Assembly: GCF_901709675.1 (NCBI RefSeq)
Contig: NC_051101.1
Location: 8,824,501-8,888,500 of the forward strand
Origin: Syngnathus acus
Lineage: Eukaryota > Chordata > Actinopteri > Syngnathiformes > Syngnathidae
Length of the DNA stretch: 64,000 bases
Direction of reading: 5' to 3'
A program made the position numbers and the translations under genes. A model generated the notes under the pieces. It worked only from the letters and a program-made list of their open reading frames with translations, was not told the DNA's origin and did no database searches. This document shows positions 16,221 to 28,620 of the stretch, in pieces. Each line of letters begins with the position of its first letter. Positions within the stretch are counted from its first letter, which is position 1.

Positions 16221-16460
16221 TTAAATTGCTGAGTCGATAGTCCCTCCACTTCCTCCTTCTCCTCTTATCCTGCTTTTTGGAAACTCACAGATGAAAAACA
16301 TGGCCATGTCACACATAACATGACTCCACGTCCCTGTGCTGAGCAGCTCTACGCAGGTCGCATTGTGGTTGGTTGAAGTGAGTGCCTCATCTTGACTCCA
16401 TGCACTAAAGTCCTTGAGTGGGTTGGAATCTGCAGCTTGGGAACTGTTTCTTCCATCATG
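16221..16460 (-). CDS. colec10: colec10 exon 7: altered calcium and sugar loop
   Basis: Encodes residues 206-284, the second half of the lectin domain. The region reads WSQDEALTSTNHNATCVELL, then GTWSHVMC and FFICEF. The disulfide Cys are kept, but Asn/Ser of EPN/EPS, the Glu before Cys241, and Asn-Asp of WND are missing. The frame is open with no stop or shift, so this is divergence rather than decay. The C-terminal tail RIRGEGGSGGTIDSAI is longer than human KKKK. Confidence 0.88.
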   Translation of the reverse strand, partial: HDGRNSSQAADSNPLKDFSAWSQDEALTSTNHNATCVELLSTGTWSHVMCDMAMFFICEFPKSRIRGEGGSGGTIDSAI

Positions 16461-19400
16461 CTGAAGAATAAATGTGAAAAACACAGTGAGTGTCTTTACA
16501 CACCCTAGTGGCCAAATTTGCTCAGCATATTGGGCTTTTTCAACAATATTATTATTATTAACCTGAACTCTATTTTTAGCATTCATTAAACTTGGATTTA
16601 CTGAAACCAAAAAAAGTATGTACATACGATAAGCGGGTCAGTGTTATTAGGCTGCACTCCGATGTACACCCTCGTGAGTCCAGCCTGACTGACATAATCA
16701 GCGATGAGACGGTTACTATTGCTATTGTTGGGCATGGCCAGGATACCGCCTCTCAGTTTGCAGTTCATTGAGGCCTCCTTGAACCTTTTGGACTCCTTCA
16801 CCAGCAAGTAGTAGTGCTCATCACTTTCTGTCAGGCCCAACATGACTGGAAAAGAGATTTTTTTTTTTTTTATTGCATTAGAAAACAGTATATACGATCT
16901 TTAAATGAGAAACTCACTATTCTTGACAAACTTGACTGTGTTCCTCAGTTTGCCCAAATTGACATCCATCTGTCCAACCACCCTCCTGTACCTTCCACAG
17001 TCGCATGTAGTGCCTAGAAAAACAAAATCTTTGAGCAGAATCATCGCATTCTACTTCTGAAGATTTGGCTACAACATATTAAAATTGATGAGAGTGTAAT
17101 TTCAACACAAATACATGAAGACAAATCCTGTAAGCTGCTTGAAACTGTTTCATAGTGCCATGAGGTTCCAGGGCCCTACCTGCTTTCCCTTTCAAACCCA
17201 AGGGTCCATCCAATCCTGCATCTCCTTTGTCCCCTACAGAGGAACACATGGTGCTTATTTTTCTGGCCAGGGCATATCTAGCACTAGGCGTGATTTAAAA
17301 CAAAGCCAGTGTACAAAAAGTGTATATTTCTCAAATTAAAAATGAATTCAATTCAACAGTCAGTTGACAATGACACAATATTTTGGCAATTATATGATCT
17401 CTGAAATACAGTACATAATAAAATTTGCTAATCCACCACAAAATGGATTTATCAGATATATTGTTGTACTAACAAAATATTACCAATAGATGGCGACATC
17501 ATACAAATGTGTACAATTTTAGAATTTCATCAGTGAAGTCAACAGTGTTTCTATGATATTGAAGTCTTCCATGAATGGTCTGGGTTTTGGCAATATGTGA
17601 AGAAGAACTTGCAAGAGGAGGGAGAACATGCAAACCCTCAACCTCAGAACCATGAGGCAGACGACCCAATAGCTCCATCACCAATAAAATGAACATATTG
17701 TTACATTAAATAGGATATATTGTGGAAAACTGCTGATAGTGAAACAAAATTGTATTGAATGACAGTAGGTAGATCTTATGTTGTCCATTCTGTTATCTAG
17801 TGGAAGAACATTTAATTTTCCTGCCTGTCACTTAATGTCACCGAAATATATATGAACACAGACATACTGTTTGTAGTAAATAAGTAATCATTTTGGGGAA
17901 TATAAAATGAACTTGGATAATTTCCGGAAGTACGCATAATGATGTCTCTCCTTGGTTCACTAGTATGCTGCAGCACACTGGCTGAAAAGTGTAATATGAT
18001 ATTAGCTACAGCACAAAGGCTGATTTCAAGACATGGAATAGTGTGTATAAATTGGGATATAATTATTGATCACTCAGGTATTCTCTTGAAGGGGAATTTT
18101 ATTAAGACCCATACTTTAAATAACACAATAAACAAGTCTATAGTGTTAATGTTCAATATTCTAATAAATTTCTCTATGTCGCACCTTGGTCTCCACTGGG
18201 TCCCATCTTTCCCATGTGACCAACGTCCCCCTTAAGCCCCACCTCTCCCGAAGCTCCTGGAAGTAGAGAAAAAAAAGAAATTGAAATTGATTCATTTTAT
18301 ATGTTCCTGGAAATAATAATAATAATAATAATAAGTCAAGGTAATATTTATTTGTTGTTGGACTGCCATTAGAGTGATTCTCTTTGTTGGTCAGGTTTAA
18401 TTAGAGTACATAAAAGTTATTTAATGGAGTATGTAATTATCAACGTCAACACACACAAAAAAACTATCTGAGTCAAACTTGATTATGTTCTGCAAGGGAA
18501 ATTTCTTGTCTTTTTTTTAAACAAAACCCACAGCTTAAGACTATTTCAAGGCTTAAAGTGTGTGCGTAAGTAAAGTACAGCCAAACCATGGCCTTCTGCT
18601 GTGATTATTTCCTCAGGAAACTATTTCACTGGAAATGAATGATATTTGAAATAGAAAGTGACACATTGGAGAGGGCTGTTGCTATGAGAGCAAAGTGGCA
18701 CACACACATTCACAAGTTTATTTGCTTCTTGATGGTGTCTAAGAAGTGCTCATGAAATTTATGTGCTCTCAAGAAAATACAGTGCAAAATATTTGTCAAA
18801 ATTAAATACAAGTACTATATGAGTATTTAAAAAGACCTTTCTAACAAAAACAATATTTTTCTAACTGCACATTACAATGACGCACTGAGAGCATACTGTG
18901 ATGAAAGATTCCAATTGTTCTCTGCTTTTTATAGAAACTGGAGGTGTTGCTTTGCCTTCCCTGTGTTTCGAGTTGATGAATGTTGTACTCTGCGTGCTCA
19001 AACTAGCCAGTTAAACGGTTCATCCATCTTTCAGATAACACTTGCTCCTATCACTGCTGTTGCTTTTTATAATGGCCAAACCCGCCAACTGGCTTAACGT
19101 CTGGATTCCCCATGCAGCTGCTGGTGGATAAAGAGGTGGAAGGCCTCATTTTTTATTATGAAGACACATTTGAAATCACCTAAATATGATCGCAAAGACG
19201 GTAAAGCAGCTTTTCAAACTGTGACGACCATCCTGAGCTGAAGCCTTTATTGTATTCAGTTGTGTGTGTTTGTTGACATTAATAATCCAAGAGCAACGCA
19301 TTGTTTTTGTTTCCACGGCATTAACTGCTCTTTAGTCCCTCTTAACATTCCAAAATTAAGCCACGCTTTCCTGTAAAATCTCCTAAATTAAAAAGGGGAA

Positions 19401-21586
19401 ATTATGCGTCATCTGTTGAGCTCTTGACATACTGCAGCTGAGATGTTGGAGGCTGTAATGGTGCGACAGTTAGTAAGTGAACACATAGAAACCATAATGG
19501 CTCATGGCTACGCTGCTCTGAAGTCACTCCAAATGTTTACATTTAGTACTTACATTTATGAGGTTACTCAATGAAGATTTGTGGAGAATAACAACCTGGC
19601 AGCCATTGTGTGTGGGCATGTGTGTCTATTGGGATTTTACGATTCACCATATTCAGTTCCATACGTTCTATTTGTACCATGAAGTGGACTTGTAGCTTTC
19701 ATTCAACACGATTTTTCAATATGCAGAGCAATGGTTGTAGAAATAGATGTTGGCATCAAGATGAATCATTGAAATGAGAAAAGTAATTAGGTCGTGCTAC
19801 CTGGATGTCCTGGTGGTCCATTCTTCCCCATTCTGCCCTCATCTCCTTCATGTCCAATCTCACCTTGGTCTCCTGCATAGACAGAAAGACGATAAAGACG
19901 CACAAGAGAGTTCTCAAAACCGTTTAATTATATATCTTTATCAAAATCACTGGGGCATGAAGTCCACAATTGAGGGACGTGATTGAATGTGTGGTTAATG
20001 TTTTGCGGATGTGTTTTTGACTCTGCATGCTAATAAAAACACAGGCGAGGGCCTACTTCTTTTTTAATAGCAAAGCTTCCATTGAACTATTAATTATGAC
20101 ATCATTTTTGGGAGTCAAAACAAAAATGAGGTGTACAAGAGAGGTTTTGGCTACATGAGATGTCTGACGTAGCGGCCAGGGACACTTTGTAACCTAGGTG
20201 CCGGGCAAAGGCAGGAAAGCAACAAACATCTTTGAACTGAGGCATATTTAGATGCCCACTTTTAAAAGCCTTTTTGCCTTCATTCGTTTAGAATTGTTTT
20301 CTTTCTTTTACTCAAATGATAATTGGTGTGGCTATTTCTTACTGTACCATCATCAATTTATAATTGAGTATGCTACCTCCAAAGGTGAACACAATTGACG
20401 TCGGTTGACTTTCAAGTGGTTGTCATTTCTAGTTCTTAGGAGAAACACGGTTAAGTGAATTAATTCCTTCCAGGGTCAAATGGCACAATAAAAAAATAAA
20501 AATAAACAAAAGAAAAACTGTGTTGCATCAAGGTGAGTGGAGGCTTCATATATATAGCCATAATATTTATGGGTGATATTATAAAATTAATAAAATCAAG
20601 TTAGCATTGAGTCATTCTAGGATTGTGGGACATTTGTTTTGTCCCTGACAAAATGTTTCACAACACACATCCTGTTCAAAAAACAGGACGCTGACGTCTA
20701 TGTAAAAGTGTGAGGCATTATGAAGCCTGAAAAAGAAGCTGTGATGGAGAAAACTGACAAAGTGTGGTTGCTGTGTAATTCGCAGCTAACCCAGAACCAC
20801 ACTATAGAATACACAAACATGGTTCAGGTCATTGTCATGTGATGAATTCTAGAGTCATTTTGAATCGGAGTCTTGTGCAAATAATCAATTCAGTTTAGCG
20901 GCAGCTGTTTAAACGCATACAATTCCACTGGGACTTTCTCAGTGGCACCACACACACAAACAGGTCTTGACTTCCTCACTTTCTCCACGTCATCTCACAT
21001 TACGTTAGTGTCCTCTTGGCACAAAAGTGAGGAAAGAAAAATGCTGCTTAACTTTGCCTGGTGTGTGTTTTATTGGCTCTGTCTGAATCAGCAGGGGAAT
21101 AAGCTACTGGATGTTGTAAAATGGAAAGGCATTCCCTCCTAAAAAAAAATCTGTGGGGTAGCAGTCAGCTCGTTGTTAAACAACAGGACATTACATGCTG
21201 GGTACCTTCACCAACAACTCTATAAAGACCTTGAAAATTATTCTTGGTGTTTCCTAAGAATTTTCCATTCGCTCTTTCATTTGACCACATACTGACATTA
21301 ACAAAACAACCAATTTACAAGAGACAAGTCAACTTGTTAACAGTCTGGAATGGAAAAGTATTTGCATTCCTGAATCCTAGTTTATAGAGGCACTTACGCA
21401 TAATAACGGAAGTAAATACATTTGACTTGAACCCTTTTGTTGCAGCAAAACAAAGCAGACATTAACAACATACATGTGTTTACCTTTAGCTCCAGGTATG
21501 AGGGCGTTGCTGCAGACTTGGGGAGATGCGGAAACGTAGGAGATAGCCGCCGTAACACAAAATAAGAATAACCCACTTGCCATCAT
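16221..21586 (-). CDS. colec10: colec10 (collectin liver 1)
   Basis: Seven exons on the minus strand: 21484-21586, 19801-19872, 18185-18256, 17180-17233, 16918-17013, 16628-16845 and 16221-16460, giving 284 residues (human CL-L1 is 277). Residues 1-20 are a signal peptide (MMASGLFLFCVTAAISYVSA) and Cys25 may crosslink chains. Residues 32-103 are 24 uninterrupted Gly-X-Y triplets, the same count as I derive for human CL-L1. CDCGRYRRVVGQMDVNLGKL begins the trimerising neck. Residues about 140-265 are the lectin domain, with all four core Cys (161, 241, 255, 263). CL-L1 is a secreted, mainly hepatic collectin that binds sugars and MASPs to trigger the lectin complement pathway, often as a heteromer with COLEC11. 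Here the EPS, ED and WND ligands are replaced (EAL 230-232, AT 239-240, WSH 250-252), so sugar binding is doubtful. Identity is supported by neighbouring mal2 and tnfrsf11b. Confidence 0.93.
17580..17690 (+). repeat. Degenerate copy of a common fish interspersed repeat
   Basis: GGAGGGAGAACATGCAAACC and the following CTCAGAACCATGAGGCAGAC match the widespread teleost repeat with the 'gagaacatgcaaactccacacag...' core. It is a short, diverged copy in colec10 intron 3. Confidence 0.55.
18305..18333. repeat. (AAT)n microsatellite
   Basis: About eight AAT units in colec10 intron 2. Confidence 0.9.
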
Positions 21587-21717
21587 GTACCAAAGGAAAT
21601 GATTGAAAATTGTATGAGGATAACGCTTCCTTGGTGCTAAAGAGTGCCTACTGAGAGATGTTAGAAAAGAACAGTAGGTCAGTGCAGCACTAATGAGCAC
21701 ATAGCTTTATGTCAGAA

Positions 21718-21736
21718 AACACACACACACACACAT
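21718..21736. repeat. (CA)n microsatellite
   Basis: A short CA run about 130 bases upstream of the colec10 start. Confidence 0.85.
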
Positions 21737-24119
21737 GCTCATGTTTACATAGAGTTATCAGCTCCTTGTCATGCTATCAAACAACACATACCAGTCTGGT
21801 ATTCTTCTGTGTTTAAGTCACAATAATTAACATGGAGCTTAACCAGAATCATCACAAGCCACTCACCTGACTTCAATATTCTACAATAGGGGTCACCAAT
21901 ATGGTATATTCCGAGGACCTCATGAGTAGTCTGTTTTAAAAATACCTCACCGTTGACGAGACAATATTTTCTAGGGAATGCTGTGAACGTGATCATTTGA
22001 AAATATAGAAGCATGAACAATTTTGTTACTCCTGCCCGACATCATCCTCCCTGTAAATCAATCTTTGTTGCACATATTTAGTTCAACAACGCAGAGGAAA
22101 AAAACACAAAACACTATTTAGCTGAACCAATCAGAGGATGGAAAAATGCTGACACCACTGCAAGACATCTTGAAGGTGCAAAGTGGTGAAACCGCTGAAC
22201 AAAAAAATGGTTATTTTCAGAATGACAGCAATAAAAAAGTCATGGATCAGCTCTAAAATTGAATTCCTTCTTTGACTGTGCCACACCCATCCACATAGTT
22301 TAGTGGAAATTGGTTCCATATTTTCTTGCTGTATGTTTGCCATCTCCTGCACTGATATTGAAACTGACCCAAGGATGACTTGGTCTTGTGTTTTTCTTTT
22401 CATATCAGCACTGAATATCATCAGATCAAAAAGCTTTTTTGAGCCTCGAACCCATGCCAATGTGTTTGACAGACCAGCAAGACATGATAGACACAAAAAC
22501 TATGCGTGAACAAACGCTGGTTTCTAAGTATGTGACCATGCCGTGATTAGAGGAGTTGGTGGGATAGAAGAAGAAAACCAGAGAAAGAGATAAAAAGGGA
22601 GTTCATGTGCAAAAAAAAAAAAAGAAAAGAGGCCTAATTACGGAAGAAGACACTGGGAGGGCAGAGAGAGGAAAAGTTAGGGAAGATATTGTGGTTTGTG
22701 CAACATGTTTTTGGCCCTGAGTCCAGGAAGAAGCCTGATTCTAGATTTTTTCCCCCTGAGATGACTTTTACTCCATTTTTGTGGCATTATAAGAAGCACT
22801 CAAGTGCCGTAGTCTCTGAGGTCCGACAAACGTTTGACAATATCAAAAGAGTACTAATCAGAAAGAAAACAAATTCATCGTCGTCAATTGCTTCCTTTGG
22901 GATTGGCTTTGGAATTTGAACTGGAGCTCATTGTTTCAGAGCCTTTGCTATGCTTGGCATTTGTTATTTATATTTGCAGGCACACTGTCACGTCAACAAA
23001 CAGAGGCAGAGATCATTCAGACAAAATATCCACTAGTCCCCATTCAAACCTGCAGGGGGCAGAGAAAAAAACCCAACCACAATTCACCAAACTTTCTGTC
23101 AGATGCCAGGGATGGGCATATTGCCTACAGACCTAGGGGAAAGCCTGTTAGTGAATGAAAAAAAAAAATTAAACAGAGAAAGCAAAGAAAAGGAACCCTA
23201 AGAGACTCCTCAGTTCCTGCTCACACGCAACTGGTAGGAAATGGACTTGTTTGCTATAGTTCTAAGTTTGCTTAATGCTTGGTTTGTTTGAAATGTTTGG
23301 TTTGAGCTACAAACTGTGTTTATCTTAACTTTGAGTGGCTCAATCAATTTGTAGTTACTTATGTTTCATATTTTCCTACTATAGGTATGCAATTACTGAA
23401 TTTAGTTCAATTTAAAATAATGCAATGTTTGCTTTGTTTAATGTTATCAACCTAATCTCCCTCTAATTAATTGTGCAATGAACTGCAAAGAGAAAAGAGG
23501 AAGATCTGAGTTCTTGCGTTCTAAGGACCAAAGCCCTTTTTCAAAGAACTGGGGAAAATCAGGACAACTTGACACACATGAAAACAAGATAGGCCAAATC
23601 CGCTTAGATGGATTAGGAAATGCCAAAACATCTTTTGTTTGCATTCATGACCTAATTTAACTCTTGAGAGGAAATGATTCAGACTTGTAACAGTGATGGA
23701 GTCAGTCATTCATAACTTTTTTGATCCTAATACTCATGTTTGTTTCCTTTGCTCAATCCTGAACCTTATTTCATGTCTTCCACAGACAATAGCAAGAAAA
23801 CAAGTCAGGCTTCATGCTTGTGATATCACTGATAGAGCAAGACCAAAGTTTCTTTTGGCATTAAGTCATGTTTGTTCAAAACTTCGAAGACTTCAGGATA
23901 TAGTTTCTGCTGAGGAATTTATGGATTTCAAAATCTGTGTATTTTGGTTCAGCAGTTCTTTTATGGTCCTGGCTTTTAATGTTGCTGACAATAGCTGGCT
24001 TGGTTGGGGAGACATGCTGTGAAGAACAACTAAAGCCAACAGCATGCTTTCTTATAAACTCTTACAAGAGGCCATGCTTAACCCTTTAACAGATGACATT
24101 GCTGACCTTTTGTGCATCA

Positions 24120-24270
24120 ACCTTCACGTTGGGTTCATTGTAGACACTAAATTGTCCATTGATGTGAGTGTGACTGCTTCTTTGCCGACATGTGCTCTGG
24201 GTTGACTGGCAATTTGTCCAGGTTGTACTCTGCCTCTTGCCCAAAGTCACCGGAAATAGCTTCCAGCTTA
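24120..24270 (+). repeat. Degenerate common fish interspersed repeat
   Basis: GACACTAAATTGTCCATTGA, then GTGCTCTGGGTTGACTGGCA and a CCGGAAATAGCTTCCAGC end. This follows the order of the widespread teleost repeat whose other copies lie at 26930-27050 (reverse) and 63825-64000. Confidence 0.65.
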
Positions 24271-26924
24271 CCCGTGACCTCAATGAGGATACTTTTTATT
24301 GAGAATCAATCCTCTTTGGTCAGATTTCAACAGACTTAGTGGAAGGACATCTTGCATAAAACCCTCACCAGACAAATAATACTTTTTGTATGAGTGTGTC
24401 ACAACACTCATGTTTGATCATTTTACATGGACTTTCTCTGCATTCCTGCTTGATGAGTACAACCTATACAAATGTACTTTACAAGCATCCTGAAGCTAAT
24501 TGTATACATGTGGTTCATGTTGCTTTTTCTTACTAAGTGTGTGATTCACACCCTGACATTGAGAGGTGACTCTTGTGGTCAAGGCAGCAAAAAAACTCTT
24601 TGCTGCTTTACTTGCAGTTCACGTATCTTTTGAAGGTCAAACCTTTGTCGGCCAATCGTCACCAGAGATAAGTGGTTGTCTTTGCTGTCACCAACTTCTT
24701 CAAGAAACCTGGATGGTTGTGAGAGCAGTTGGAAATAATGAATCAAAATGTGATTATATTATGGCCAAACTGAAAAGTATGAAGATTGCGTGACTATCAG
24801 TGACACAAATACCTTGAACGGCACCAGGAGGCCTGAGACCGCCGTGACGATGAAAACGCTATTCATCATATTATGCAACAGCAAAGCATTCGTTGATTTT
24901 GAATGTCGGATAGGATTACTCTACCTTTTCGCTTGCTTTGGCAAGAATTTCCGTTCTGATTGAACATGACACAAGAATGGTGTCGACATGAAAAACATGG
25001 AGAGAAGCAAAGGTTGCGGGAAACGTTTTGTAGTCATTTCACACGTGTTGTGAAATCTCAGCTAACCCAAAATAAATCTGGGGAGACAGAAGCATTTCCA
25101 AGTTTTCATACCTCACTTGAATTTCCTGAAAATAAAGACAATCACTGTGAGGAATTTCAAAACAGGCATCATCTGAGCCCAACTAGTACAGTTCACCCGC
25201 AGGAATTGTTGAGCTATGATGATCAAGGAAAGTCAACAATCATAACATAATTTCTTTTCATTAGGAAAGCCACTAACATTATCAGGCTATTACTCATGGT
25301 AGGCAACTCCATGACCGCTTGGATGCTAGTGAATCAAACGCAGACACAGACACATCTGGTAAGTGCACATGGATACCTTATGGGACTATGATATATAAAC
25401 TTCATGTAAAATGTCTGTGAAACTCCGATGAGGTAATGTCATGGCTTGAGCTTGCAAGGGCTTCTTCTGGGAATGTTGTTTTCAAAATTTTCATTGATCA
25501 AACACATGACGAAACAGAAATCGAAAATCTACCGACATAGCAAGCCGGCACATTTGCCAAAGGGCCATTTGCGTCAATGTGGGCGTGAACACAGCCAACT
25601 GGAATTGCCGTCAATCAAAGCGACTCCTCTCATTCCCGAAGTGAATGAAGAAGAAGTTGGTCTAAAAGTTGTTCAATCCAACAGTCTGCATCTACACTTT
25701 AGCAAAGATTATGGAAAGGTCATGGTATTTTTTGGGCACACATTTGATTGACATGGAAATGTAGTATGTATGACTGAAAGTACCAACGTTGAACCACAAC
25801 ACAGAAGTACATGTTTGCTGACTTTGGTTCAATGTCCAGGGCTTCTTTTATAGAGAGTAGAAGACAAAGGTTTGTCTTTTTCAACCATGACCAGCGGCTT
25901 TCCTCAAGTTTACACAAAGTGCTCTGTTTCTAAACCTCAGCCATCAGTTTATTGCCTTAACCTGATCCTAACCTTCACTCTGTTTGTCATACTTGCTTCT
26001 CATGTGTCGCCTGTTTGTCCATTTTGGGCTTGGGACACACATGAAACCCATTTTACTGTAGGTTTGTGTCAGGAAGAATTTTCGAATGTAATCTGACGCG
26101 ATGTAAATTCAACTGGGAGCATCAGAAGTGACGCAGCTACGTGTGCGTTCATGATTGTGATGTGTATCAGTAACTGTGGAAAGTCATCTGCAATTTTCCG
26201 AACTCAGTAATTATCGTCACTCATTCATTATTTATTTAGACAGAAATCTGTGAATTCAAGTTACAGAATCCTTAAATGGTTACTTAAATAGGCAGACACT
26301 AATCTGTTCAGAAAGCTCAGAAAACACACTGTAGCGTGAACAACAAATATGGCGAGACAATAATGAAAACACGCTTATAAAATAATCTTGACCTCATGTT
26401 CAAGCCAACTTTAACAAAAAAAAATCTGGTTGACTGGATGAAAAGGGAGTATAAAAATACTTTTCTCTCCAGTTTCTATTCCATTTGGAGCCTTTTTCCC
26501 AAATTGTCACAGGGTTGATGAAATATCAGATGGGGTAAGATGCAAACACGTCAAGTGGGCGTAGTTGTCAGATGGATGTTAAGAAAACAACTTCACTCTT
26601 TCTCATGCCTCCACCTCACAGTTTTGGGTGTCACTCTGTTTTTCTAGCATACTTCATCCAGACATGTGGTTGCATTTCTACATCTCTCATATTCTTGATG
26701 ATTGACATATTGCATTACATCTAATTCCTTCTGTGTGGATGTAAACTACACCTTTAAATATGGGAAATAACCGTTGGATTACCGAAGCTGAAACAACTCT
26801 ATTCAATATTACACATCAGTATAAAAAAACAAAATGGTACTGTATTTTAAATGTGGTAATAAGACAGCGTCTTGAATTCGAATGAATGGTTTTGCTATAA
26901 CGATATTTGCAGTCGTCTTGTGTA

Positions 26925-27050
26925 TCCGTTCATCCATCCGACTTTGCGTAAGAGTCAACGCATACCCTGGACAGGTCACTTGGCACATAGAGTCAAACAA
27001 TCACTCAAATTGGTAACTATGGAAAATTCAAAGTCTTCAGTTAACTGAAT
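26925..27050 (-). repeat. Degenerate common fish interspersed repeat, reverse orientation
   Basis: ACGCATACCCTGGACAGGTC and GGCACATAGAGTCAAACAAT, then a CTATGGAAAATTCAAAGTCT segment, in the order expected for the reverse complement of the family. Confidence 0.65.
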
Positions 27051-27169
27051 ATGCAGAATCTTCTGACTGTCTGCTGTATGCACAATTGCTCCATTTCAAC
27101 CATGTTGCTCTTATTTATTAATTATTTATTCATTGTTTTTATTTATTCATTGTATGCGCCTTCTTGTTT

Positions 27170-27234
27170 TTACTTTTTGTATTGTTTACTTGAATGTTTT
27201 GTTTGTCCGTGGACCAATATAATGTAATATATAT

Positions 27235-27293
<59 letters not shown>

Positions 27294-27396
27294 GTAATAT
27301 GTCTGGTGACTGTGGGATAGTAGGAAACGCAATTTCGATCTCTTTGTGTGTCTTGACGTGAAGAAATTGACAATAAAGCAGACTTTGACTTTGACA
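27170..27396 (+). mobile_element. Non-LTR retrotransposon 3' tail with internal (TA)n
   Basis: The end reads ACGCAATTTCGATCTCTTTG, then GTGAAGAAATTGACAATAAA and GCAGACTTTGACTTTGAC. This is a typical 3' terminus of fish LINE-type elements with a hexamer tail. A (TA)n tract at 27228-27289 has expanded inside it. No reverse-transcriptase frame remains. Confidence 0.6.
27228..27289. repeat. (TA)n microsatellite
   Basis: Near-continuous TA dinucleotides over about 60 bases, inside the retrotransposon tail. Confidence 0.95.
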
Positions 27397-28524
27397 CTAG
27401 GTCAGCAGATTGCCTGGCTACAATTCTTCATATATTATAAACAGTTATTTTAACATAATACATATACAAAGTACATAGATATAAAAAGAGTCAAAATGAA
27501 GGACTTTAAAAAATCCTAACCCAATCCTTGGCTAGGATGGGAGACAAAGCTTTTACTCTCCCCAAATTTCTGAAAATACTTTCATAACTTAAAAAATAAA
27601 GAAAACACAGCTGAATAGTGACCGTTGCTATTCCTTGATTTATGAAAGTGAGAGGAAGAAGACTACAACTAAGTTCTTGGCCTCAAAACTTGTACTATAT
27701 CTAATGCCACACAGTATAAATCACTGGCATTCTGAATTTAATTTTGAAGCTCCTTGACTTCACAGAATGACAACAGAAATCTGGATTTGCATTCGAAGAC
27801 TAATGTTGAAGATCGCCATGTTGATTTAGGCATTAGTTCCTGGATTTGGACAAAAATCATACTAGCGGTCATTACCTTATTGGTGCAGATTCATCAGGTG
27901 CGTCATAGCACGCCAAAGCACTGCATCTGTTCTATTTGATTGCCCAATACCTGGCATTGAAAAGTGAAGTATAGTATGACGTGTGTATGTGATCCATCCT
28001 AATGTTTGGGAAAAGTGATGTACAGCCCGAATGGTTGCGTGACATATGGGTCCGTGACAGTCTGTTCTGCGCTCCCACACTCGGCCCTATAAATCCTTCC
28101 AACGATGCGGCGGTTAAAGTCTGACACGAGAAAGAAAAGAGAAGAGCAGGAGACGATGACGAGTAATTGATTCCAACTCGGAAACAAATTGATGTAAAGC
28201 CACAGCAAAAGCAAACATCATTTGAAAAAGTACAGGGATGTGAGATGAAAAACATGCATCACTGATGTATGACATTTTTCCCATGGCCCAAAGTTATACC
28301 ACATTTTCATTTTTGGGGGGGATGACAACATCAGGGTGTTGGAAACAGAAGGGTATGTACAATGCTAAGTTTTATAGAAAAACAAAAACTGTTTAAGAAA
28401 ATCAAACACCTTTAGCTAAAAGATGCTATTATCGTACGGACACACTAATCAATTAATCAGGTCATTAATCAATCAGGATTTGGACTATGCTGCTTGAATC
28501 TTATATCCAAAGAAAACCAAACCA

Positions 28525-28620
28525 AACCAGAAACTCCACACAGGAATCCACTAACAAGATTTGAACTCAGCAACTCCAAACCATGAAGGAGTTCGCTGCT
28601 TGGCCATCATGCATGCTTCT
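28525..28620 (+). repeat. Degenerate fragment of the common fish repeat
   Basis: GAAACTCCACACAGGAATCC followed by GATTTGAACTCAGCAACTCC resembles the 'actccacacag...gggatcgaacccag' section of that family. Confidence 0.5.

Noticed and set aside
23693-25751. Several 75-110 codon frames suggesting a hidden gene between colec10 and tnfrsf11b
   Set aside because: No splice-compatible chain, no recognisable motif, and fish-repeat fragments among them.
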